The notes under the pieces: model-generated | What the model was told of the DNA's origin: nothing | The model's input: the letters and a program-made list of their open reading frames with translations, nothing else | Database searches by the model: none | Program-made: the position numbers and the translations under genes | Assembly (NCBI GenBank): GCA_934045905.1 | Contig: OW203771.1 | Location: 21,522,069-21,586,068 of the forward strand | Source: Leuctra nigra | Taxonomy: Eukaryota > Arthropoda > Insecta > Plecoptera > Leuctridae | DNA: 64,000 nucleotides | Direction of reading: 5' to 3' | Shown: positions 36,501 through 42,050 of the stretch, piece by piece | Layout of the letters: each line of letters starts with the position of its first letter | Position numbering within the stretch: position 1 is the first letter of the stretch

Positions 36501-36689
36501 CCTGTAGACTAGATACGGGAACCTCCAGACATTCCCCAGCCCGACAGCGTAGTTCAGACAGGAGAGGATGAACTCCACGGGGCTTCCCCACTCCGCTCTC
36601 TCCGGTATCTCTGGATCAGTTACTTTAGCAGCCACTTCTTTCACCTCTTCCATCACCTCAGTAGGCTTCATCTTTTCTGGTTCCTCCAT
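12277..36689 (-). CDS. SLC6 Na+/Cl- coupled transporter, glycine-transporter-like (whole gene)
   Basis: A plasma-membrane symporter of the neurotransmitter:sodium symporter family, with 12 membrane helices expected. Coding segments on the minus strand: 36689-36491, 34649-34515, 22421-22351 (into gap), 22150-22017 (out of gap), 20561-20381, 19099-18862, 17862-17634, 16718-16609, 14942-14781, 12525-12277. Every visible junction is GT-AG and keeps the frame. Family marks are [14 protein letters not shown] (TM1), NGGGAFLIPY (TM2), [12 protein letters not shown] (TM5), [13 protein letters not shown] (after TM6) and GSQFAGVEA (TM8). About 570 residues are visible. The missing part (late TM3, extracellular loop 2, start of TM4) falls in the 200-N gap, which is probably not true to size. 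In TM8 the Asp of GABA/monoamine carriers (LDSQ) is Gly (VGSQ), as I recall for GlyT1-type proteins. The glycine label is therefore a leaning, and amino-acid substrate is the safer statement. Confidence 0.92.
12720..13185 (-). repeat. Dispersed repeat, related to 44715-45190
   Basis: Long blocks match the 44.7-45.2 kb region in reverse, for example CAATCGATCTGAAATTTTG-like, GTTCGATCAATTTGAAATTT-like, GCAGTGCAGGCAAAAAA and AAACCGCACAACCAA-like strings. It lies in the last intron of the transporter. It contains degenerate internal repeats of 'GATCGNTCAAT..AAATTTNGC..GGTCATTG' type. The superfamily is unknown. Confidence 0.6.
13701..14408. mobile_element. hAT-type MITE with GGTTCC arrays
   Basis: The ends CAGGGACC and GGTCCCTG are flanked by the perfect 8-bp duplication GTTTTGAG (13693-13700 and 14409-14416). 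Both subterminal regions carry runs of GGTTCC/GGTTCG (13725-13790 and 14280-14400), likely transposase-binding repeats. An open stretch of 86 codons at 13836 shows no recognised domain. Confidence 0.88.
14525..14755 (-). mobile_element. tRNA-derived SINE
   Basis: On the minus strand a tRNA-like head (ATGGCTGAGTCGTCACGCTC, then GGGTTCGATCCCCGCGGCC, A and B boxes) is followed by a body ending in an ATCAT-rich tail (14535-14555 on the plus strand). The same family occurs at 23655, 35870, 43435 and 51220. Confidence 0.75.
14781..14942 (-). CDS. SLC6 exon: TM11 end and TM12
   Basis: The acceptor TCTGCTCGCAG precedes GGCATCGTG. The exon is 54 codons in phase 0: [16 protein letters not shown], then the TM12 segment [17 protein letters not shown], ending KRHRNK at the donor GTAACT. 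The basic end marks the start of the cytoplasmic tail. Confidence 0.9.
15393..15422. repeat. Poly-C/G homopolymer tract
   Basis: About 29 consecutive C. Similar runs occur at 9952-9966 (G), 43670-43682 (G), 47497-47516 (G), 58248-58273 (C) and 62840-62857 (G). Lengths in the assembly are unreliable at such runs. Confidence 0.8.
15536..15688. mobile_element. MITE with GCTGGGTCCACATAGACC ends
   Basis: The left end GCTGGGTCCACATAGACCG is matched in reverse by CGGTCTATGTTGACCCTGC at the right, with inner CGTTT/AAACG and CCAATCACAAGTCCAGAAA. A second copy with the same left half is at 48011-48150. Confidence 0.75.
15876..16469. mobile_element. hAT-type MITE in a transporter intron
   Basis: The ends CAGGGTGCGAATTG and CAATTCGCACCCTG are perfect inverted repeats, flanked by the 8-bp duplication CCTGCAGA (15868-15875 and 16470-16477). 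Subterminal G- or C-rich blocks follow. No transposase is present. The element ends 139 bp from the TM11 exon. Confidence 0.9.
16609..16718 (-). CDS. SLC6 exon: TM11 region
   Basis: The acceptor TTGTTCCAG precedes GAATTGAC and the donor is CTCGTC then GTAAGT. It encodes [11 protein letters not shown], then [15 protein letters not shown]. Intracellular loop 5 and TM11 are in their normal places. Confidence 0.9.
17142..17354. mobile_element. MULE-like MITE with 10-bp target duplication
   Basis: The ends TAGAGCCAAGATTATATGG and their exact complement extend for about 24 bp. They are flanked by CTCATTGGTA at 17132-17141 and 17355-17364. A 9-11 bp duplication suggests a Mutator-like origin, but superfamily assignment without a transposase is tentative. 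Confidence 0.8.
17456..17613. mobile_element. MITE 20 bp from a transporter exon
   Basis: The ends AAAGCCCCATACACGATTGA and GTCAATCGTGCATAGGGCTTT are inverted repeats, and inner GACGGACGATGCG / CGCATCGTCCGTC forms a second stem. It lies 20 bp inside the intron from the donor of exon 17862-17634. Confidence 0.75.
17634..17862 (-). CDS. SLC6 exon: end of TM8 to TM10
   Basis: The acceptor TCTCTGTTCAG precedes TTCGCCGG. It encodes [13 protein letters not shown], then the TM9 segment [14 protein letters not shown], then [17 protein letters not shown] and VAWVYG. The donor is TTTATG then GTAAGC. A second acceptor with the first ~115 bp of this exon lies 138 bp upstream (see 17863-18000). Confidence 0.9.
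17863..18000 (-). repeat. Duplicated acceptor and exon start (138 bp)
   Basis: The string CTGTTCAG then TTCGCCGGTGTCGAGG occurs with exon starts at 18000 and 17862. The upstream copy lacks 7 bases (GCTGCTT) after CTGTCTCA and then runs back into the intron end. Splicing into the 18000 acceptor gives about 38 correct residues, a frameshift, and a stop in ...LCPCA*. The 17862 acceptor is therefore the productive one. Confidence 0.9.
18121..18210. repeat. Small hairpin element
   Basis: GGTGTCAGCTCCATG near 18121 and CATGGAGCTGACACC near 18195 are inverted, with about 55 bp between. It is a short non-autonomous DNA element in an intron. Confidence 0.6.
18862..19099 (-). CDS. SLC6 exon: TM7-TM8
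   Basis: The acceptor CTCTTAG precedes AGACGC, which completes NCHRDALFVG. It encodes [18 protein letters not shown] (TM7), an extracellular loop with [14 protein letters not shown], and TM8 up to LGVGSQ. The donor is AGCCAG then GTGAGG. Confidence 0.92.
19431..20427 (-). repeat. 13-copy 76-bp tandem repeat of an exon end plus splice donor
   Basis: The unit is 47 bp of TM6-exon 3' coding sequence ([16 protein letters not shown]) plus 29 bp of intron starting GTGAGACATCG. Exon-end equivalents fall every 76 bp, from 20381 (the authentic one) down to 19469. The copies are almost identical. The copy at 20001 has the donor GT changed to AA (GAAGAGAC for GGTGAGAC). If an exon were extended past the first donor, the frame meets TGA at once (CATAGGTGA), so every downstream donor would be non-productive. 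The low divergence points to recent expansion. Confidence 0.95.
20381..20561 (-). CDS. SLC6 exon: extracellular loop 3 and TM6
   Basis: The acceptor TTCCTGCAG precedes GTGCGACG. It encodes [28 protein letters not shown] and TM6 [18 protein letters not shown]. It ends CATAG then GTGAGA. The last 47 coding bases and the first 29 intron bases are the founder unit of the 76-bp array that follows directly on the minus strand. Confidence 0.93.
21375..21955. mobile_element. Foldback-type element with TTACCGACGGACA ends
   Basis: The left part has repeated GTTTACCGAAAGACAGATTACC, ACGGACAGATTACCGAAATC and CCCGGACATTTTACCGACC. The right part has the same wording in reverse (GGTAATTTGTCCGTCGGTAA, GGTAACGTGTCCGTCGGTAA). 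An AT-rich middle holds another complete hairpin (21573-21692). Confidence 0.7.
21573..21692. mobile_element. Perfect hairpin MITE nested in the foldback element
   Basis: The arms run from AAGGCTGCATTTCACCAAGA to its complement TCTTGGTGAAACGCAGCCT. The centre AACCTGGTTTAGGAG is palindromic. The stem is about 55 bp with two or three mismatches. Confidence 0.85.
22017..22150 (-). CDS. SLC6 exon: TM4-TM5
   Basis: It emerges from the gap in frame with [13 protein letters not shown], then [19 protein letters not shown] and LTALLIRG. The donor is TTCGAG then GTGAGT. The single G left over joins GT of the next exon (LIRG then ATLPGA). Confidence 0.92.
22151..22350. other. Assembly gap (200 N)
   Basis: Exactly 200 N, a conventional placeholder. 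The SLC6 family needs roughly 100 more residues here (end of TM3, extracellular loop 2 with its disulphide and glycosylation sites, start of TM4) and probably at least one intron. The real distance is therefore likely larger. Confidence 0.95.
22351..22421 (-). CDS. SLC6 exon: TM3 (truncated by assembly gap)
   Basis: The acceptor GGGTTTCAG precedes GTCTCGG. It encodes [12 protein letters not shown], then [12 protein letters not shown], with the conserved Tyr pair of TM3 (YYQVI) that lines the substrate site. The exon runs straight into the N run. Confidence 0.9.
23655..23850 (+). mobile_element. tRNA-derived SINE
   Basis: The A-box region CGCTCAGGTGGTAAAGCGC and the B box GGCTTCGATCCCCGTCC head a body with CCCTCAGTCGAGAGGCAAAT, AGACCACGACCGCC and an ATCATTATC-type tail. 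It is in the long transporter intron, opposite to the gene. Confidence 0.75.
24483..24515 (+). repeat. 14-bp hairpin in the R2-like 5' region
   Basis: CCACTGCCTAGTGG, GCAGT, CCACTAGGCAGTGG is a perfect stem-loop, preceded by three TACCACTGCC repeats (from 24449). Confidence 0.7.
24754..28050 (+). CDS. R2-like LINE polyprotein: zinc fingers, RT, restriction-like endonuclease
   Basis: A single intact ORF of 1098 residues. The N-terminus has three zinc-binding clusters: CPNC...H...C from residue 50, then two C2H2 fingers, CPYC...HLNRCH from 84 and CPEC...HIRCAH from 139. The RT spans about 380-720 with [26 protein letters not shown] and the catalytic FADD (Phe at 615). The C-terminus has a CCHC cluster ([19 protein letters not shown]) followed by a restriction-like endonuclease core, RID (Asp986) and LILDPT (Asp1001), as in R2, R4 and NeSL-type elements. 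There is no APE domain and no separate ORF1. Known R2 elements cut 28S rDNA; this copy sits in a transporter intron, opposite to the gene, so its target differs or it is a lineage without that specificity. The start ATG at 24754 is the first in frame. Confidence 0.92.
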   Translation: MSSHRTRSHSTQDPGSESQAESHNGLNSSSVENIPEPRCQNTQTEHTVICPNCHESFPNIRNVLFLDHFDKCNAKLSRKAKDQCPYCSKYYVRLKTHLNRCHPEHFEVTEDERNLSSEILDIQAIPVESIDNTNRTSQCPECKAFYKPRGLRNHIRCAHPDVARSMIADTYQIHSQDSRMETEQVDDLINSSKEEGDTFGVRISKKGPKIDMTEWEVRFHTFLRTSDKSIEQLDVLVDELIVFLSEVVHKLPGPVHPAIKFYKARKAKAIGLNNITYKSSNNPQRKSKRDKQKRKQQYSYDLAQFQYYNQRRKVVRTIMNTNRTASCNIPMPLIEDHFTDILGHENMKPSYLCDLNQSSEVEDRNYNLTITVKEINEAMMKINIHTSPGPDGILLRVLRELNCGKTISLLASAMFELNYVPMKLREGRTILIHKGGDEKNLSNWRPITIFSVIRRVIEKVIDKRLRALVQFSAHQRGFVSSPGTYINSSIINGCLKDAKLHNKDCCVTFLDVSKAFDSVGHDHIKRCLQSLPIPNKLREIIISLVTDNVIKIEANRTKSNFISVKKGVPQGAPLSPTLFNLAIDHIIKELTEQTVSTSLGYSLVKEMDNISAVAFADDLAVIGKNMSAASELVSMAVRGFSLIGLDINSLKSKAIVIMNGKLSHLPVISNTGTVIPATAPDERIKYLGIDFHDEIVVDKGKIIKNLEKDIHLLVSSSLLKPDQKLNILNQFIWPTLIYPLQCAPTNQLPKSFLEDIDKIVRSGVKEMIGLPGDTPNSFIYSPRKFRGLGIMRATWEAHLQNFNICKKLLNADDPHFHNVRNIEQEMTQCIETLELTNCIKVDNRITGRKLRNAMREKSFQEWVDLPHKGRGVEVFRETTRANKWLHSKEGLSSSQWINNIKMSVNLAAVRAVPGRSFENTRCRQPGCNEYETLPHVLGGCLKGELLRINRHNTVRSLLADSFRANKWEVHEEISCVSTTGSLKRIDIIAIRRDRKKVLILDPTIRFEQGGSQAEDVNKEKQDHYVDCIPDLAQRYKIKEQYWSVTGLLLGARASIPDFFTKFLKSHFIFSLVLVDQIVLSILKDSSSILHNHLYNNSS
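28051..28293 (+). other. R2-like 3' UTR with a hairpin
   Basis: Non-coding tail of the LINE. AATAAA-like strings lie near 28178. At 28203-28228 GATAATTTCA, CTTTT, TGAAATTATC forms a perfect 10-bp stem-loop that could be an RNA recognition element for target-primed reverse transcription. That role is inferred from R2 biology, not shown here. Confidence 0.45.
28755..28935 (+). repeat. GTAGAAGG-family MITE, partial copy
   Basis: It shares GATTCTTGAGGTGAG, TTTGTAATGGTGA, GTACTTCAAT, ACATCAGTCAAATG and GAGCTTGATTACATCA with the fuller copies at 31688, 32844 and 36060. The outer ends are lost. Confidence 0.6.
29034..29398. mobile_element. Palindromic MITE (ACCGCTATGGAAACTGAC ends), copy 1
   Basis: The arms GACCGCTATGGAAACTGACG and GTCAGTTTCCATAGCGGTC are inverted repeats extended inward through CAAATTTTCCCAAAATA, TTTACTCCACTGTTATGCAA and GTATCAAAACT, about 150 bp each. 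Copy 2 is at 49528-49833. Confidence 0.85.
29399..30811. other. Intron sequence, nothing recognised
   Basis: AT-rich unique-looking DNA in the 12-kb transporter intron. The only repeat hint is a short SINE-tail-like string (GCTAATGGCGACGG) near 29732. Confidence 0.5.
30812..31347. mobile_element. MITE with TTAAGGTG ends, copy 1
   Basis: It starts TTAAGGTGCTGCAAGCGCG and ends CGAGCGCTAGTATCACCTTAA. The inner arms GACAAACTTAGGGTTATCCC and GGGATAACCCTAAGTTTGTG are inverted too. Related copies are at 53670-54839 and 55722-55822. Confidence 0.8.
31688..31922. mobile_element. GTAGAAGG-family MITE
   Basis: GGTAGAAGGGCGGATGTCCA at the left and ACTTCCGCCCTTCTAC at the right are inverted ends. The interior matches the copies at 28755, 32844, 36060 and 48730. 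Confidence 0.75.
32535..32605 (-). repeat. tRNA-like sequence (SINE head remnant)
   Basis: The minus strand reads AGTCGCTCAGTTAGTAGAGC (a good A box/D-arm), then GGATTTGAGTCCCGG (B-box-like). The acceptor stem does not pair, so a functional tRNA is unlikely. Confidence 0.45.
32654..32807. mobile_element. MITE with TTAGGGC(T/C)G(A/G)TCTTTCA ends
   Basis: CTTAGGGCTGATCTTTCAAT at the left and ATTGAAAGACCGGCCCTAAG at the right are inverted repeats. A diverged second copy is at about 56495-56622, sharing TTGCCATGG(C/A)AACAACCAATG. Confidence 0.75.
32844..33023. mobile_element. GTAGAAGG-family MITE
   Basis: GGTAGAAGGACGGAAGTCCA and ACTTCCGCCCTTCTAC form inverted ends. The interior is shorter than in the copy at 31688 but of the same wording. 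Confidence 0.75.
34436..34500 (-). repeat. SINE head fragment beside an exon donor
   Basis: GCTGGAATCGAGCCTGGGAC is a reversed B-box/T-arm. It lies about 15-80 bp past the donor of transporter exon 34649-34515. Confidence 0.4.
34515..34649 (-). CDS. SLC6 exon: TM2 to TM3 start
   Basis: The acceptor TTTCCAG precedes GCGCCTTC and the donor is CCACG then GTGAGT. It encodes [10 protein letters not shown], the TM2 Pro-x-x-x-LE ([12 protein letters not shown]), and GPNTAF...FHG. The phase-1 join to the next exon gives FHGLGYC. Confidence 0.92.
35870..36030 (-). mobile_element. tRNA-derived SINE, decayed
   Basis: GGGAATCGAACCCGAAACCT (reversed B box) is followed, toward lower coordinates, by the family body and an ATGATGATG-like tail. 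It lies in the first coding intron of the transporter. Confidence 0.6.
36060..36280. mobile_element. GTAGAAGG-family MITE
   Basis: GGATTCTTGAGGTTCC, CATGAGTCACTGTGTAAGAG, GACATCAGTCAAATGACAAT and the end ACTTCCGGCCTTCTAC match the other copies. The left end abuts a SINE. Confidence 0.7.
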
Positions 36690-36696
36690 TTCTTAG
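36491..36696 (-). CDS. SLC6 first coding exon: N-tail and TM1
   Basis: The ATG is at 36689-36687 in context AAGAAATGG. It lies just inside an exon that begins at a good acceptor (TTTTCCTTGCAG before 36696), so a non-coding exon must lie further upstream. The cytoplasmic tail is Glu/Lys-rich and is followed by [11 protein letters not shown] and TM1 with the Na+-binding AVGLGN motif. The donor is GGCGGAG then GTAAGT. The next exon adds GC to complete Gly in NGGGAF. Confidence 0.92.
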
Positions 36697-37487
36697 CTGC
36701 AAGGAAAATCGCAATTAATATTGGTTCTTATATCCATTTTCATCTGTGATGCAACTATAGACTAATGGCGAGAGGTACACCCGCGGTCACATAATTGCTT
36801 GAAAAATTCTAAATTCCTTTTCAAAACTTGATTGTCCAGACGAAAACACAGAGGTAAGTGTATATTTCGAGCATGTGGGGTTGGAGGGTTTGATTATAAG
36901 AACAAACCAACCACCTCATAACATAATAATTATTCTCCTTTCAGCAAATATTGACGGTAATTTGAGCTCCAACTTAGTAGTTTACCGTAATATTTTCTGA
37001 CATCGGGTGTACCTTATATAATTATTTTGAACGATAATGAAAGTAACTTATACAACTAATTATCTAGTTCATTAAATTGTCAAATTAAAAAACTTTAACA
37101 CGTCATTTATCGTAATAACTGTGATTGAGCAATGGCCGGTGATGTTCATTAATTGCCAATACTCAATCCTGTATTCAAGTATTGTTTTGTATTCAATTGT
37201 TACTGTTTTCTAGTACCTAATTTTATCCAAGAAGATAATTTCAGTATCAATGGAATGTTTCATAATGATTGTCATCAGTTAAGTTGATAAGTCAATTCAA
37301 CTTTATCAAGTGAACTTTTTGAAGAAAGAAACATCTGGCGGAGCGGTCGCTCCACCCAGCCAAGTCGTATTGTACACTCACACTTACTCAACATACCGTA
37401 AAATGCCTATATAAACTGAGGAGCAGACCAAACACTAACATGGCATTTTCGGCCTACTGGATCTCAAAATTGGGAAATCTCACATTG

Positions 37488-37625
37488 TTGTGAAATATCT
37501 TAATTTCGAGAGTTTGCCCACCTGACTTGATATCACTACTTTTCAGTGCTGAATTTTTAGATTTCTTCTATTTTTTTATAGTTGAAGAGACTTGGCTGGT
37601 ATTTTTTCACGGAGTGTTTTTTATC
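37488..37625. repeat. Segment shared with the 59993-60368 foldback
   Basis: GATATCACTACTTTTCAGTG, CTGAATTTTTAGATTTC, GACTTGGCTGGTATTTTT and CACGGAGTGTTTTTTAT occur in the same order at 60270-60368. The two palindromic families therefore share an arm. Confidence 0.75.
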
Positions 37626-37719
37626 GGGATAATATATTACGTCTGTCTATAGCCACGAAATGACTTTTTACGATTATAATGGTCTATTATAATGGTATTG
37701 TTACCAGACAGGTATTATA

Positions 37720-37785
37720 TATATTATATATTATTATATAGGGTAGATAGGGTATATAGGTATTATATATATATATAGGTTACCA
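37720..37785. repeat. AT microsatellite
   Basis: TATATTATATATTATTATAT-type low-complexity tract with GGTA/GGGTA interruptions. Confidence 0.7.
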
Positions 37786-38330
37786 GGTATTCCCCACATC
37801 TTATTGTTTATTTGCATACTTTCAATTGGAAATATTCTTCTTGTTATCCATAGAAAAGTGTTTCAAATATAATTTTTATGTGGGTATCTGAAACTGTGAG
37901 TCATTGCAAAATATTTTTTCGAAGAAGTCGTACTATCAGTTCCATCATAAATGTGGTCGAATCATTTTTACAAATATTATCTGATATTAAATTCAATATT
38001 ATTAAAATTTAAAGTCAAAGTTGTGTTTAGTTTTATTTCTTTTTTCGACCCAAACATATATTTTGTTGAATTCCTGTTGCTGAATTCATATTTAAAATAG
38101 TCAACTCTCCCATGTTATGAATGAAATGTTTATCAATACACGAGTATTGATTGAAAACATAACAAAATAACAATTTGCAAGTGATTGCAAGAACAGAACA
38201 TTTTCTTCATTGATAAATTAATTTTGACGATATATCAAAATTAACATAAATTCCAAGAACCCAAGTCCTGACAAGCCGAGCCAAATTTAATCCAGTAGAC
38301 CGAAAATGCCATGTTGTTGCTTACAGTAAA

Positions 38331-41300
38331 ATAATAATAATAATAATAATAAAAAGACTTTATTTCAGTAAGTGTACAGGTTGTAACAAATACGAAAATG
38401 GCGATGTTCAGCATGCAGAATGCTTTCGTATACTGCAGTGGCTGCTCTGCCACATAACCATGCTAAAATTACAATATAATGTAAGAGGAATAATAAACTA
38501 TGTGATACATTGAGATGAAGTAACATCATATAGGGGCATGAAGATAAATTAATTTGATTTGTGAATTTGTGAATAAATTAACAAATAAAATAAGAATAGA
38601 ATAATGTAATATAATATAATATACGTAAATGGAAAATAGACATAATCGTTGCAGTCTTCACTTCTCTGCCGCATTATCCCCTGCGAACGATGGCTCCTTG
38701 TTGGTCAAGGAGAAACATTTTGGCTACTTTCTTGAAACTAACGTCGTTGTTGATTGTCTTGATTCTGTCCGGTAATGAATTGTATAAAGTAGCTGCAACA
38801 TATGAGAATGATCCTTTATACTTGGCTGTTTTGTGGTGATTGATGTTAAGTGTGCTTTTGTGCCTCAGGTTTCGGCCGTGAAGATTTCTACGGTAGTTTA
38901 GTTTGCTGCTGAGGTATGCTGGCTGTTTGGATTTGTTAAGCTTATGAACTAAACAGATGGTATGAAGCTTTCTGCGGTTCTCAAGTTTCAGCCATCTCAT
39001 GCTGTTGATGAACGGTGTAATATGTTGCCAATCATTTCTACGGAGACTTAGAACGAAGCGCACACAGCAGTTTTGTATCCTCTGGAGTTTAGCTGAGGTG
39101 TATTTCGTTATATTCGGACCGTAGATAACATCACAATAGTTCAGTTTCGAAAGTATTAATGCTTCCGATAGCTGGAGCTTGGCTGGTGTTGATATGAGGT
39201 CTTTGAATCTGTACAAGGCTTTAAGCTTCCCAACAGCATTCTGGCAGATTTTCTTGACATGAGCCTCGAATCTCATGTCACTATCGAGCCATAAACCTAA
39301 GTTTCTTGCGACGTCCACAATAGGTAATGTACAGTTGTTCAAAGACAGTTCGAACCCCTGTTGTATCGCTCTACTCCGCTGCAATGAAGAGCCCAGCAAC
39401 ATCGACGAGGATTTGCTTGGGTTGAACACCAGGCCATGGTCAGTTGCAAAGAGTCGGATCTTCTCAAGGTCTTCATTAATCTTCTGCACAAAGCTCAAAG
39501 TATCTGCAGGTGGGAATGAAGCATACACCTGTGTGTCGTCTGCATATGTATGAACTTTACAGTGTTGGACGACTTCGCACAACTTAGCCGTATAGATGGT
39601 GAATAACAATGGCCCCAGCACTGATCCTTGTGGCACGCCTGATTTTGGCTTCAGGGGGTTGGACAATAAGTGTGTGTCGTTTTTGATGACACGCACCCGT
39701 TGAACTCGATCCAAAAGGTAACTGCGAAACCAGTCCACTGTATTCGAATCGAAGCCCATGTACGCTAGGATGTGCAGTAGTAACTTGTGATCTAGCGTAT
39801 CGAATGCCTTTGAGAAATCTAGCAAAACAAGCGACGTAACGTTTGAAGAGTCTCTTGCGGAAAGCGCATCGTCTGTGATATCTAGGAGAGTTGTCACTGT
39901 GCTCCGATTCTTCCTGAAGCCGGACTGTGAATCAGGCAGGAGTTGGTTACGTTCTAGGTAGCCCTTGAGCTGAATGGCTACCAACTTCTCTAGGACTTTC
40001 GACAATATGGGCAACAATGTTATTGGCCTTAAGTCCTTGAATGTTTCAGGCTGTGTGACTTTGGGCAGTGGGAATACGATGCCTTCCTTCCACAGAGAGG
40101 GAAATGAGCTATTAAGCATGGATTCGTTACAAATGTGTGTGATACTGTCAATGCAATGTGGTAGACATAATTGCAACATTTTTACTGAAATCTCATCCAT
40201 ACCAGCTGATTTGGATTTAATATCCTGAAGCGCCTTCTGAACATCTTCAGCGCTCACAGTAGAGAGACGGAACATCAGCGCTTTTGAATCGGTGACTCCT
40301 GGTGTGTTAGTGCCTGTGATATAGTAGTTCAGTGCGTCGCTGCTTACTAACTCGTGACCAACTGCTTCGATGTAATAGTCGTTGATCTTATCTGGGTCGG
40401 ATAAATGATCAGGTAATGCGCTGTCGTTGCTGTTCTTCGATGAGTGCATTCCCCATGATTTAATCTTTGACCAGAATAGCCTGGAGTCGCCTTTGCACTT
40501 TTTTAATTCCTCCGCAATATAGGCCTTTTTCTCGCGTTGTACTGCGCCTGTGATAAAGTTCCTTAGTTGCTTATAGGTATTCCAATGGGCCACCTCTTTG
40601 CTGCGTCTCCACTTGACTAGGATACTGTCTCTCTTCTTCATCATTAGTCGAAGAGAATCTGTCAACCAGGGAGTTTTTGGTTTGGTTGCTTTGACTATTT
40701 TCATGGGAACATGTGTATTTACCAAAGTAAGAATATTTTGGTTAAGAAGTTCCACCTTCTCATCTAATGATGTAATAAGATGGATATCTGACCACGCGAT
40801 GTTGGATGCGTGGTCATAGAAGGTGTCCGGGTCAAGTTTAGAGAAATCTCTATAGGACCAGGTCTTAGCCAGCTTCTTTGGTCTTGCGCAACGTAGTGTA
40901 CATGAAATGAGATTGTGGTCTGTTATTCGGCGTCCTCGAGTGTCGAGTATATCAGACGTGTCGATAACTGCAGTATCAACAACGGTTGAGGTATCTCTGA
41001 TGTACATGTGGTCGATCAGTGAGGAAGTTGTAGATGCCGATGTTGTAGCGATTCTGGTTGGTTCCTCGATGACTTGTTGTAGTGCAAAGCTGTCCATGTA
41101 GTCGAGAAGAATGGTTGAGTCTGGGTTTTTCGAGATAAGATTAACATTGAAATCACCCATAAGAATAATATTATCAGACTCTATGCTCATGTTTGACAAT
41201 ACTCCGTCTAGGGAGTGTATACACATTTGGTTAGCAGTTGGGGGTTTGTAGCATACTCCAAGGGCTATCGTCTTCTTTTTTATTTTAACTGATATCCAAA

Positions 41301-42030
41301 GTTGCTCGAGTTGATTGACCTTTTTAGATTTGCTTTTTTGAGGAATAATCTTGTGCTTAAGTGAATCTCTGATGAAAAATCCAACACCTCCTCCACGTCG
41401 GGTTCGAGCTTGTACACCGTCGTCTTCCTCAGCGCGGTCTAGGCGAATAAAACTATAACCGGGGAAAGAGATGTCAGCTGAAGGAGTGCATGGCGATAGC
41501 CAAGTTTCAGTAAGTCCGATTATGTCGAAGTCACATGATGAAAAGAGGTCAATCAGCTCGTCGAAGCCCGAAAGCAGTGAACGAACATTAAGGCATCCAA
41601 TATGAAGCAATTTCCCATAGTTTCCCTGTACCTGCAGTGATAAATTAATATGCTTCTTGGTTGTGCTGCCATTTATCGAGGTACTGCCTTGACGTCATAA
41701 ATTAAGCCGTTGGGTATGCTTTGAAGTCCTGGTTGACCTACGCGGGGCAACTGGCGAAGCAGCGAGATGACCGTCATTTACACTGTGTTTTGATTTAGAC
41801 GACCGCAAAGGTTGGCGTCTTCGTCCTTGGTTAGTCTCGGCTGCTTGTCTGCTACAGCGGGCTCCTCTTCGGTTGTGGTTGAGCCCGGAGTCTGGACGGT
41901 TTCTAGGACGGGCTCCTCTGCGGTGTCTGGAGTCTGAACTGTCTCGACGGGGTCACTGAGGCCTCTGATGTCCGCAGTCGTCCACTCACTCGCCGCAGCA
42001 GAGTTATTAAGGCCGCTGGTGTACGCAGAC
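38331..42030 (-). mobile_element. APE-type LINE, nearly full length
   Basis: The 5' side is near 42030, where an ORF1 remnant begins. ORF2 is intact and the 3' end has AATAAAG followed by an (ATT)n tail at 38331-38350. It lies on the same strand as the SLC6 gene, upstream of its coding start. The 5' end interrupts an open ORF1 frame, so the copy is 5'-truncated. Confidence 0.85.
38674..41631 (-). CDS. LINE ORF2: APE endonuclease and reverse transcriptase
   Basis: About 980 residues with no stop. The N-terminal APE endonuclease shows GCLNVRSLLS, GLTETWL, RRGGGVGFFI, VCYKPP, MGDFNVN, SLIDHMY and ITDHNLIS. The RT shows FRKNRSTVTTL, DFSKAFDTLDHKLLL, SGVPQGSVLGPLLF and the catalytic YADD at about residue 688. 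The wording is that of the CR1/Rex-type group. No in-frame ATG is found before KLLHIGCLNV, although the frame is open back to a TGA near 41693. Initiation may therefore use a non-AUG codon, reinitiation after ORF1, or an ATG lost by mutation. Confidence 0.88.
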   Translation of the reverse strand, partial: VQGNYGKLLHIGCLNVRSLLSGFDELIDLFSSCDFDIIGLTETWLSPCTPSADISFPGYSFIRLDRAEEDDGVQARTRRGGGVGFFIRDSLKHKIIPQKSKSKKVNQLEQLWISVKIKKKTIALGVCYKPPTANQMCIHSLDGVLSNMSIESDNIILMGDFNVNLISKNPDSTILLDYMDSFALQQVIEEPTRIATTSASTTSSLIDHMYIRDTSTVVDTAVIDTSDILDTRGRRITDHNLISCTLRCARPKKLAKTWSYRDFSKLDPDTFYDHASNIAWSDIHLITSLDEKVELLNQNILTLVNTHVPMKIVKATKPKTPWLTDSLRLMMKKRDSILVKWRRSKEVAHWNTYKQLRNFITGAVQREKKAYIAEELKKCKGDSRLFWSKIKSWGMHSSKNSNDSALPDHLSDPDKINDYYIEAVGHELVSSDALNYYITGTNTPGVTDSKALMFRLSTVSAEDVQKALQDIKSKSAGMDEISVKMLQLCLPHCIDSITHICNESMLNSSFPSLWKEGIVFPLPKVTQPETFKDLRPITLLPILSKVLEKLVAIQLKGYLERNQLLPDSQSGFRKNRSTVTTLLDITDDALSARDSSNVTSLVLLDFSKAFDTLDHKLLLHILAYMGFDSNTVDWFRSYLLDRVQRVRVIKNDTHLLSNPLKPKSGVPQGSVLGPLLFTIYTAKLCEVVQHCKVHTYADDTQVYASFPPADTLSFVQKINEDLEKIRLFATDHGLVFNPSKSSSMLLGSSLQRSRAIQQGFELSLNNCTLPIVDVARNLGLWLDSDMRFEAHVKKICQNAVGKLKALYRFKDLISTPAKLQLSEALILSKLNYCDVIYGPNITKYTSAKLQRIQNCCVRFVLSLRRNDWQHITPFINSMRWLKLENRRKLHTICLVHKLNKSKQPAYLSSKLNYRRNLHGRNLRHKSTLNINHHKTAKYKGSFSYVAATLYNSLPDRIKTINNDVSFKKVAKMFLLDQQGAIVRRG

Positions 42031-42050
42031 CAAAGTGGTTGGTCTGCTCC
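41778..42050 (-). pseudogene. Truncated LINE ORF1 (C-terminal part)
   Basis: An open frame of about 90 codons ends ...RLNQNTV with TAA at 41780-41778, just upstream of ORF2. It is acidic and contains two copies of a short repeat, ETVQTPDTAEEPVL and ETVQTPGSTTTEEEP. It has no ATG and stops at the element's truncated 5' end. It fits the C-terminal tail of an ORF1 protein. No domain is recognised. Confidence 0.5.
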
